Positions 11,328-20,980 of a DNA stretch of 64,000 bases are shown in pieces (position 1 is the stretch's first letter; each line of letters starts with the position of its first letter). This stretch comes from Lanius collurio (lineage: Eukaryota; Chordata; Aves; Passeriformes; Laniidae): the NCBI GenBank assembly GCA_020086605.1, contig JACBWW010000049.1, positions 3,039,098 through 3,103,097 on the forward strand, read 5' to 3'. The notes beneath the pieces were generated by a model. The model saw only the letters and a program-made list of their open reading frames with translations, searched no databases and had not been told where the DNA came from. The position numbers and the translations under genes were made by a program.

Positions 11328-14309
11328 CTGGATCTTCCTAAGTGCTACCATGGGACTTGCAATAAAAGTGAAGGAGCTGATAATTCTGTATTCTGCCTTT
11401 CCAAAACATACATTTAAAATTTTATGACTTTGACCTGGGTAAGCATTAAATCTTATTCAACCCCAGCCTGAAATTCTTGTGGTTTCTGTCTTGCAGTGTA
11501 GATGAGCTGACAGTTCAAATTTAGGTTTACTTCATGTCTTGTTTTTATCATTTTTAAATTAAAATGCCTTGTATTCTAGTATTTACAAACTGTTTCCTTA
11601 TAAACTGAAAGGGAGAAAAAAACCCCTCTCTAGTTTATTCCCATTTAGTCTATTTATATGTGTAAGCAGCCAAAGTGACACTCATAAGAGATTCCTGTCT
11701 AAGTATGTCCTAACCAAAAGCAAATTTGGAGAAAACTCAGCAGCATAGAGAGTGGTGTTTTATTTAATTTGGGGTGGAATTTTTTTCTTATTACATTATA
11801 TAATTTCCATAATATAATAATTATAAGGCAGGACCAGTGATAGAAGGAAGACCGTGCAAGGGACAAGAATTTAATGTTATCCCCAGTTTAGTGGAAAATT
11901 ACATATTGCATTTTTTTCTTTTTACTTTATTTAGGAATTATTAAGTTTATTAGTATTCAAATATTTTGTTTTAAAATAAAATATGTCAAGTACTATTATA
12001 AAAAAAGGCAACAAACACAGTTCTTTGTATTTATCAGACCCACCTTTCCCATGCTGTAGCAAGTTCAGCCTTAAAAGGCTTCTTATGCAAAATAAATAAA
12101 CTTGAATAAAATGAGCTTGAGAATTCAAAGAATATCGGAAGTTTGTGTAGATCTCTGTCACATTTAACTTTTTCACATATATCAGAATGAAGTTTGCCTC
12201 TTTTTCTTAATTTCTCAACATTTAATCTCTATTGCTAGACAACTCAAGCTCTTCTCCCACTGCCACCCAAAATGTTCTGTGATAACCACAAGGCACTCAA
12301 CAGCCTGCTCATCCTATGGCTACTCAAAACAGCCTCAAGAAAATAAGACTTTTTTTTTCCATGCAGCTGTTAGAAATGCCTCCAGACATCATCTTTTCTG
12401 CCTTTAGTTTTGTATAAAGGGTGTAATCATTCTTGTGCCTTAAGTGCCAATAGAAGTGACCAAAGTCTTGAGGTCATGTTTTTTCCTTGCAGGGAAAGAC
12501 TGCTGTGTTTTGTGTACCTCAGCTTGGGTGCTGCTATCTAACGTGTACATTGTAAATGTGAAGTGTCATAACTCCTTCAAGTGGCTTGAGTGCTGGGAAA
12601 CTGCCTTGAAAGCTGTCAAACCAGCCAAAGTGTGGCTCCTCAGACGTGATCTGTCACTAAAAAATCCTTTCAGTCAGAAGTTGCCTCAAATAGCAAACTC
12701 ACTACTGGGGCTATCTGACCAATTTCTATTCATAGAGTGGGAGAAAAAGGAATGTACAACACTGAGAAAATTACTTGTTGGTAATTTTTTGTTGTTATCC
12801 CCTTCTTTTTCCAGACTGCTTTCCTTCTTTCTTGCTTGTCTGGGATGTTGCTTGACAGATGTTTCCTTCTTATCTCACTCTTTCTTTATTGCTCTGCCAG
12901 TAGTATCTGATTGATAGAAAGTGGGCAGGCTGGTACTTACAATGCCATCCCTGGCTGATAACTCTTTTGCCAACTATTAAAAGAGAGCTGGAGTCATTGC
13001 TCTGTTTTGACTGAAATCTGCTACTAGAACAGGAAAAAGAAAGGATGAATTTCCCTGTGGTAATTATTATTTTTATTTTGCATGGCATTTTAATAAAGCC
13101 TGAATAAGTTTGAGCAAATATCCTTGAGTTTTAAGGATCTTTGTGATCCATTTTACTTTAAACATTCAGCTGGGCTTGGACTTGGATTGAGCTCAATGAT
13201 GTGAAAAAATTTAGGGCAAAAGTTTAAGATCCTCCATCCTTTTTGTACAAATAAGCCAGACTGACTTAATTGCAGGTCCTGTTGGAAGTCTCACCCTTTT
13301 GCCTGGCTCCTTCAGTCTGTTCATGAGAGTGCCTATCCTGGTGCTGAGTGTCTCTTGATCCTGGTCTTGGCCCAGTAAAACTTCACACAAACCAGCAACA
13401 TGGTTTGTGAAGCTGGACAATTAGTGGGGATGTGGAGGGGATCAAGGCACAGGAGAAGAAAGTTTATTGCTTTCATTGCAATTTAGTGGCCATTTTTTGT
13501 CTTGATGGTTCTTTAAGCTCTCTGGAACCTATAAAACCATTAATGTGAGGAAATTTTCCTGAGTAGGAAATGGAGACCGGTCCAAATTGCTACAGTGTTC
13601 AATACATTAGGAGTGATCTCTGTGAGGATTTTTGTCACAATATTTCTCTTTTATCACTTTATTTACTGTATGCCATTGTCAATACACCCCATTCATCGGT
13701 GATTAATAGGATAATTTCATTCTTGACTTAACTGGGACTCTGCATAGTCAGAAAAACATGGTGGTTGTAATACTTTATGTGGTAAGAGTTGTGTCATGTA
13801 AGCAATTGGGGAAACATTCTGCCTGTGTATGTTTATTACAGTGCAGTACTTTGTAAAGTCCATTTGAATTGAACAAAGCTTTTGAACTATTGATTTAGCT
13901 GGCACTTGGTGCATTGAGAATAATAAACATTGGTAGTATGTAGGCAGCAGTCTATAAGAGGTAGGAGTCTGTCTGCTGGCATATGTAATGCAATAACCCA
14001 TGTCAGCTGCATTGATGGGAAGCAATAATGAATGTGACAAATCATAAATTTAAAAACAAACAAAAAGAAGAAAAAATAATTAAAAAGAGTGTTTAACTCC
14101 AAACTGTGTAAGCAAGATCATTTAGGGCCTTTTGTCTGACTTTAGGTGGACAGGAAATCTCATAATGTGTTTTGCAACTATGTATATGTCACCAAAATAA
14201 TTTACACTGTTCAAATTGACTTAGAAATCAATCTAAAAGGAGAATAAAATATATATTTGTGTCAGCACAATATATGTTTGTATGGGCTAACCTTCTCTCT
14301 CGGAGAGAC
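11328..14309. other. Non-coding AT-rich stretch
   Basis: No gene is recognised. The longest open frame (12444-12914, plus, 156 codons) begins just before a CAG preceded by T-rich sequence, but no matching downstream donor, homology or codon bias is visible. The area around 11760-12010 is very AT-rich. Confidence 0.55.
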
Positions 14310-14383
14310 TTACCTGGAAATAATGAAGTATAAAACACATTCTCTGGAAATTTTCCATGTCTGGAAATTTTCCAGCCAGGTAA
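14310..14383. repeat. 17-bp tandem repeat inside an inverted repeat
   Basis: Two consecutive 17-bp units starting 'ctggaaattttcca' lie at 14344-14360 and 14361-14377. Outside them, 'ttacctgg' (14310-14317) and its reverse complement 'ccaggtaa' (14376-14383) form inverted arms. The unit is itself almost palindromic and resembles a kappaB-type site (GGAAATTTTCC). Just upstream, 'tctctcggagaga' is another near-palindrome. The function is unknown; slippage could produce the tandem. Confidence 0.75.
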
Positions 14384-15570
14384 AGTATTTGTAGATTTTT
14401 TATTAAGTTTGAAACATGGTGATATAGCTGCACATCTTAAAACTCTGTCTCTACTAGTGTACCTGAATGGACCTTTCTCCTCTCTCAGTGAATGGAGGAG
14501 AGCAAAGCACCCACTAAGAGGAAGCAGAAATAAGAGACAGTAATGCAAGGCACATGTGAGGATAGGTCAAAATTCCTGCAGGTTAATCAGGATCATCTTT
14601 TATCTCTGAGAATGCTGATGACTAATGAATGCAGATCAAATCCTCAGCTCCAAATTAACTTAGCTGTATTTTTAATTTTTTTTTCTTTTCTGTTTTACCC
14701 AAAATGCCTGCCTGAAATGACATCCATTAAAAGTGTAGGCGCTCGCTTTGTGGAGGACAATGGGCCACATCACGTTGTCACTTTGGAGGCAGAACTCCCA
14801 CAGACTTTCAGCAAGTGCTGCTGGGAAGCAGATGGTGTGTCTTGGCCCAGCCAAGGCGTGTGAGGCTGAACCAAGGCATGAGCCTTGGCAAATCCTTTTG
14901 AAATTGGGGTAAATTCTTGCAGCTTTCTGTGATCAGGCCTGGATTTCAAATACTAGGATTTTTTCCCCCTTTTTTCTTTTATTCTATAGCATCAGCAAAG
15001 ATTTTTAGCCGTCCTGCTGATTCACTGTGATCAAAAAATGGTGCTGGAGTCTTGCTGCTGGTGGGAGGTTTCACACAGGAGCTCTGTGCACAGGCTGGAT
15101 CCTCTGCTTACATCTGCAGCAAGTGGAGGGAATAAAGAGGCCTGGTCGCCTGGTGTACAATTTTATACACTTAAATATAATGGTTTATGACAGAATTCAA
15201 AGCAACCAACTTTATATTCATAGAGAAGCTCAGAATTAAAATTGGTGGGTTTTTTTTTCCTTTCAGATTTTTTTCTCTTCACAAAGGCCCAGAGGCAGCA
15301 GCAAGATTAACAAATCATGAGCTCTTAAGTGCACAAGCATTTTTTATTTTTTTCCCCTTCATTTGCAGTTGCTGAGTGCCTAAATTTAACCAGAGCTTAA
15401 GAGCTTTGTTGGATCAGAGGTAAAATCTTGTAGCACAAGCAAAGAGAAATTAAGCACATGTGTGGAGTTTTGGTAGCCAGTATATTTTAGGGCTCAGGGG
15501 TCCCCAGATAAAATTGCTGGGCTGTATTAAGTGTGTAGAGTTCACACTTAAGCTGTAGTAACTGCTTTAA

Positions 15571-15586
15571 TTTTTTTTTTTTTTTT
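15571..15586. repeat. Poly-T run (16 bases)
   Basis: A pure T run flanked by AA on both sides. It is a simple homopolymer. Confidence 0.9.
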
Positions 15587-15903
15587 AATTTGGTGATATA
15601 CCCATCATAGTCAGCCCAAAACATTGATCACAGGCTGACTGGTTGGCAGCTTGATCTGAAGCTTGTCAGCTGTCAGTCATGGAAGAGTTTGGGGTTTTCC
15701 TGTGGTATTTGATATCTGGCTTTGGTTTGTTTTGGCCCTTCTTCTCATATTTGTGGTGATTTTATTGCCTTCCTTCAGTGCAAACTACTCTGCATTCTTT
15801 GATGTTGCAATGAAGGGTTTGTATCTAAAAAACTGACCATGGGAAAAAAACCCTGATGTGTGGTTATTCCTGGCATGTTGTGGTAGCCAGCGTTTTTTTA
15901 ATG

Positions 15904-15950
15904 CTCCTCTTTTCTTTCATTTTCTTTTCTTTTTTTCTCTCCCTCCCATT
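15904..15950. repeat. Polypyrimidine tract
   Basis: A stretch of 47 bases that is all C or T except one A (at 15919), followed by 'cactgaag'. It resembles the tract of a 3' splice site, but no open exon with a donor follows. It could equally be simple sequence. Confidence 0.7.
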
Positions 15951-16442
15951 CACTGAAGATGCAGGGATTATATAGTTGAATTGTCTGTCAACCCCTATTT
16001 TTCCATCTCTTGTCTCTATGGCTTTTTACACCAGTTAACACAGTTTAACCAAATTTGACAGGCACAGAGGTCTCAGGTATATTTAATTTCTGCCACTTCC
16101 ATGAAAACAGTGGGCATTGCAGAGGAGAAAAAGTGGCCTCTACAAGGTAAAGTCAGGATTTCAACTGTATTAGGTATTCAAAAATTTGCATGAGAGGGCA
16201 ACTTTGACACATAAATCAAAGGGTAACGAGGCCCCTTTGGTTCTGCCACTCACCAAATTCCCTTGTCTTTCTCCCACCTTTGTGTTTAGCTGGATCATAG
16301 GAGCAGATATGGCACGATTCTCTATCTGAGCACTCTGTGGGTTCCAAGCACAGGGGGATGAACAATTCCCTAGTCCTGCTGGGGTCTGATACAGCCAGGA
16401 TGTGATTACTATTCAGTATTGATTTTTCAGGTAGGCAACAAT

Positions 16443-16457
16443 AAAAAAAAAAAAAAA
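16443..16457. repeat. Poly-A run (15 bases)
   Basis: A pure A run ending about 10 bases before the first CR1 similarity. A CR1 does not begin with poly-A, so this is either pre-existing sequence at the insertion site or the tail of an older, unrecognised retrocopy. Confidence 0.9.
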
Positions 16458-16467
16458 CAAGAAGTCT

Positions 16468-18666
16468 GAGGTGGTTGAAAGGGATTTCAAGGTCTTGGAA
16501 CAAATGGGTAAGGAACTAGGAGCACAAGTAGATTTCTCCCATATCCTTACAATCCCAGGGAATTGGGAGAAACAGGAAGAGCCAGCAGATCAATACCTGG
16601 CTCTGAGCCTGGTATTTCTGGCAGAATTTGGGGGTTTTGATCAAGTTTACATTACACAAGGCCTGCTGGAAACTGTGGTTACACCTGTCTCACAGCGGGG
16701 AAAGGAACTTTGCACAGGAGTTAGCAAGGCTCACTAGGAGAAATTTGAACTAGTTTTGAAGAGGGAGGGGGATAAAACCAGGCTCATAAGAGACAAGCAC
16801 ACCAATGATTGAGGGACAGTGTGTTAGTGAGGTCCTCTGTTCTGCCTTCTCAGGGGATGGAAATCTATGTGGTAGCAAGAACACGACTGATGAATTAGAC
16901 ACCATGGAAGTGCCTGAGAATCATCACAGAGGAGTTTGGGCTTCTCTCCACAAAGGTGGTGGGATCAGTAGCCCAAAAGAACAACATCTACCCCAACACC
17001 TGCAGCATGGGCAGCACACAGGAGCAGATGGACACCAGGAGCAGCAGGAAAACGATGACATGATTTTCATCACAGGAATGTTGTGGGATGACACCCACAA
17101 CTGGAGCACTGCAATGCATGGCAATAAAGTGTTCAGAAGGGACAGGCAAGGAGAGGTGATGGGGTAGGTGATGGGGTAGGTTAGGAGTGTTTTGATTGTC
17201 TGGATCTTGGTGATGACAGGGTTGAGTGTTTATGGGTAAGAATCAGGAGAAAGGTCATTAAGGCAGGCGCCCTAGTGTTTCTGCTCTAGGCCACCCAACC
17301 AGGATGAAGAGAGAGACAAATAAGCAGCTGGGAAAAGTCTCACAATTACTAGCCCATGTTCTCATGGGGGACTGCAACTTAGCCAGGTGTGCACCAGAAA
17401 TAAAGTACAGCAGAGAGGGAGCAGTCTAGGAGGTCCCTGGAGGGTGGGGAAGAACTTGCTTACATAGCTGGTGAGGAAGCCAGCTAGGAAAGGTGCCTCT
17501 CTGGTGCTCTTTGTGAACAGAGGAAAACTTGAGGATGGTGTGGTAGTCTGAGACTGTCTTGGGCACAGTGATCACAAAATGATAGTTTTAGATTCCTGGA
17601 GTAAGGACAGGGGTGAAGAGAACAGTTCTGGAGGGCAGGCTTTGGCCTGTTTAGGATGCTGGTTGAGAGAGTCCCTTGAGAGGCAGTCCTGAGGGGCAAA
17701 GTTGACCAGGAAGGCTGGACATTCTTCAAGAAGGAAATCCTAAATGCACAAGAAGAGGATGTCCCTATATGTCAAAAGATGAGCTGGTGGGCAAGACTGG
17801 CCTGGCTGAACAGAGAGCTTTAGCTGGAACTCAGAGATAAAGGGAGAGTTTGTGACCTTTGGGATAAGGACAAGCAGTGCAGGGGAACTAAAAGGTTGCT
17901 GTGAGGCTACACAGGGAGAAAATCAGAAGGGCCAAAACCCAGTGAGAAATTTATCTGGCTATTGCCTTAATGGACAATAAAATGTTTCTATAAATACATC
18001 AGCAACAACAAAAGGAGTAAGGAGAACCTCCATCCTTTTTTGGATGCAGGGGAAAATAAAGTGATGAAGGATGAGGAAAAGACTGAGGTATTTAATGCCT
18101 TCTTTGCCTCAGTCTTTAATAATAAGATCCTCCCCCTGTACTTGTCACTGGTGAGGCCATACCCCAAATCTTGGGTTCAGTTTTGGGCCCCTCACTTCAA
18201 GAAAGACATTGAGAGGCTGAAGCATGTCCAGAGAAGGGAACGGAGCTGGGGAAGGATCTGGAGCACAAGTCCTGTGGGGAGCAGCTGAGGGAGCTGGGCA
18301 GGCTGAGCCTGGAGAAAAGGAGGCTTGGGGGTGACATTATCACTCTCCACAGCTCCCTGACAGGAGGGTGCAGCCCGATGGGAGTTGGTCTCTTCTCTCA
18401 AGTAACAAGCAACAGAACAAGAGAAAAAGGCCTTCACTTGCACCAGGGGAGGTTTAACTTCAGTGTTGGGAAAAATTTGTTCTCTGAAAGGGTTGCCAAG
18501 TATTGGAACAGGCTGCCCAGGGCAGTGGTGGAGTCACCATCCCTGGAGAGATTTAAAAGACATGTGGCACTTGGGAACTTGTGTTAGTGGTGGGCTTGGC
18601 ATTGCTGGGTTCATGGCTAGACTTAATAATCTTAACATTCTTTTCCAACGTCAACAATTCTACAAT
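16468..18666 (+). mobile_element. CR1 LINE, long copy with internal deletion
   Basis: This is a CR1 retrotransposon of avian type, about 2.2 kb, in plus orientation. Similarity begins near 'gaggtggttgaaagg' in the part upstream of the ORF2 endonuclease. It runs through the endonuclease region (about 16930-17750) and the spacer after it (to about 18125). It then jumps directly to the last segment of the reverse-transcriptase ORF (from about 18150), and ends in the degraded 3' terminus 'aacaattctacaat'. The reverse-transcriptase core, including the FADD catalytic block, is absent. A complete CR1 is about 4.5 kb, so both the 5' end and an internal piece are missing. A short 12-bp tandem ('ggtgatggggta' twice, near 17157-17180) sits inside it. 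The copy has many substitutions and frameshifts and is not mobile. The subfamily cannot be assigned by eye. Confidence 0.92.
16990..18587 (+). pseudogene. CR1 ORF2 remnant (endonuclease plus C-terminal RT end)
   Basis: This is the decayed ORF2 of the CR1 copy. In its frame, 16805-17167 gives 'DMIFITGMLWDDTHNWS', which corresponds to the CR1 endonuclease block normally reading ITETWWDD; the catalytic Glu is lost. At 17367-17384 a different frame gives GDCNLA, matching the GDFN endonuclease motif. A third frame (18040-18288) reads NAFFASVF and continues without a stop across the deletion into '[13 protein letters not shown]', the conserved C-terminal part. Another frame (18378-18587) gives 'VGLFSQVTS' and 'NRLPRAVVESPSLERFKR', typical of the CR1 C terminus. 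The frame changes and the missing polymerase core show that it is dead. Confidence 0.88.
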
Positions 18667-20865
18667 ATAAAATGAGTGGGAGCTGGAGCAGTGCTACTTT
18701 GAACACAAAATGCAGTTGGAAAACTAAATTCAGAGTCACTTATTATTTCTGGATGGACTTCGGAGATGGGGAGGGCAAGGAAATGCCCCCACTTAAATGG
18801 TCTGTGAGCTTAAAGTGGTTGAGCACGGGAGAGGGTCAGACAGGCTGGTGCTGCCTGTGTGTGTCTGTGTGTGTTTGCTGTGCCAGTTAATTACATCTCT
18901 TTGCAGTGTGGTAGCGATTTCATCCAGGGGAAATGAAAGAATGTGCAGTTAAATAACCCTCTGTGTGTATATGTAATTTCTGGAGCTTCCTGTGAATGCT
19001 AATGTTGTGATTGGACAAGTTATTTCTCAGCTCTTGCAGCCACCTGTCAGAGTGGAAGTTTTGTGAAGTTCTCAGTGATATTTTCCTGGTGAAAACATGG
19101 GAAGCTGGTGAAGGCATGATCTGTTTTTGTTTATCTCTTCAATTCCTAATCATTGGATAAAAATCTTTGTTTTTATGGAAATAATGGGGAAAAGAAAGAT
19201 CTACAGCTTGTTAAAAAAAATAAGAAGTGTAGAAGTATTAATTCTTCATGTATGCAAACTCAACTCGAAAAACAAACCTAAGCCAAAGAAATATTTCAGT
19301 CTGAAGTCTATGGCTTTGGGGTTTTTTTGTCGTTGTTCCCTACTTCTGGCTGCCATTGTGTGGGACGGTGCCTGTTTGGAGGTCTTAATCTATACATAAT
19401 GAAATTTCAGAGAGCACATGTACTATATCTATAGTGCTCCAACTGTTCTTTGAGATCCCTGTGAATGCCTCTCACATAATAACCAAAGAAAACAGTGGTT
19501 TTCTAACCTGTGATTAGAAACATAACAAGTAGAGCTTATTTAGTGATAGCTAAAAATGCTACAATTCACATGCTCTGGCTTGCTTTATACAGCTCAACAA
19601 GACAGATCTGGGCTTTTGTTGGTGTAGAAAACACTTTAAAACAGAGTACAGGAATTTATGATTTCCATGACTCACTTTGAAAATCAATCTTTTCCCAGTG
19701 TTTTTCTTTTTTCTGATGAAAGTTCTTTTTTGAAGGATCAAGCTCTGTTATACTCACTAGTTTAATCTTTTTCTCCACCCCAAGTCAGAGATTCGGGCAC
19801 CTTTCAGATAAACAGCACTGAAAGATTAAAACCATTAACACTATAGCTAACACTGGTCCTAAGTCCTTGTCAGATAGTCCCACATAAAATTACTGATTGT
19901 TCCTAATGTACCAACTTCATGCTTGGCCTTATTTTCTGGGACATCGTGTGCTTGTCACTTGCTGAATAAGAGGGAAGGTGCAGTCTATGTCAAAACAACT
20001 TCTATCTGAGCAGTCTGTGGCATGTAGACATGAACTTAGAAGTAATTGAAATGCCAATTTGTTTTAGCAGAATATTGCAGTATATTGGTACTCTGTGCAC
20101 TAGGTTGTTATGTATATTCGAGGTTCACTGCTGACATGGTTTGGGGGGAAATTGGGCTTTATGAGACAGCCTTGATGTACTAAAAAAGTTTTTTGAAATG
20201 GATAAAATACTTGTGTTTGAATTCTATTGATTGATAGTAGGGGAGGTGAAATAGGAAACTGTATTTCTGGAGGCAAGTGTATGAAGACAGACCAGAATTG
20301 CCAGAATAAAGCAAGCTAGGGAAGAGGAATATGATGTAAAAGGCGAATAAAAAGCAAGAGGAGGTGACTGTGAACCAGGTACTGGGAGTAAACTAGACTA
20401 AAAGACATCTAAACAGAGAAGAAAATTAAAAAGGCACATTATTGGAAGTAAAACAAGGAAGGGAGACTGAGACTTCTGTCAGGAAAAGATGTTGACCTAT
20501 GGAGTTAAACCTCAGCAGTGGTAGGGAAAAAGCAAGAACAACACTCAACTTGCTGGGTTCTGGGGGTGTTTTTTATGTGTTTGAGGGGGTCCTTTCTTTT
20601 TAATTAAAAAGGATGGCAAAATCTCATGCATGTTGATAGTATCAGAGAATGATGTGAGAACTTCAATAGATGACATGATAATGTAACTGTCACTGTCATG
20701 CATATGGGGGGATGTCTCTGGAGTTTATAAAAGTGATTCTAATTTCCAGTCCTCCCTATTTAAAATGCAAGGCTTTTAGAAGCCTTACAGCCTTAGTGTT
20801 GCTGTGGGGTGTGGATTTGGTGTGAATTCAAGGCCCATCATGTGTGAGTGTCACCACCAAGAACT
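18667..20865. other. Non-coding stretch
   Basis: No gene is recognised. A GT-rich patch lies at about 18853-18876. Between about 20280 and 20540 the plus strand is strongly purine-rich. Open frames are at most 90 codons and look random. Confidence 0.55.
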
Positions 20866-20980
20866 TTCTGAAGCATCTGGGGTTCCCTCAGAGGTGTCTC
20901 CTGCAGTCCTGGAAAGACCTGGCCCCGTTTCACTTATGAGATCTGACGAGATCATAGCCTGGGGTGGGAATGGCTTCTGC
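20866..20980 (-). pseudogene. 5S rRNA-derived sequence (pseudogene or 5S-headed SINE)
   Basis: Read on the minus strand, this segment follows vertebrate 5S rRNA over nearly its whole 120-nt length. The best block, plus strand 20938-20953 'gagatctgacgagatc', differs from the reverse complement of the 5S 'GATCTCGTCTGATCTC' region at one base. Next to it, 'ggggtgggaatggc' matches the reverse of the 5S start (GCCATACCACCC). Further left, 'agacctggcccc' and 'gaggtgtctcc' match the reverse of GGGCCTGG and GGGAGACC. Overall similarity is moderate, with several small gaps, so it cannot be a working 5S gene. Amniote genomes contain old SINEs with a 5S-derived head (AmnSINE1 and related) as well as 5S retropseudogenes, and I cannot separate these by eye. 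The 5S identity is by recall of the rRNA sequence. Confidence 0.65.

Larger units (their letters stand above)
14384..16442. other. Non-coding AT-rich stretch
   Basis: No gene or transposon is recognised. It contains a 16-base T run (15571-15586) and a polypyrimidine tract (15904-15950). Open frames are at most 106 codons and look random. Confidence 0.55.

Noticed and set aside
12444..12914. 156-codon plus-strand open frame with a T-rich CAG near its start, possibly an exon
   Set aside because: No good donor or homology is visible, and the composition looks like translated non-coding DNA rich in Leu, Phe and Ser.
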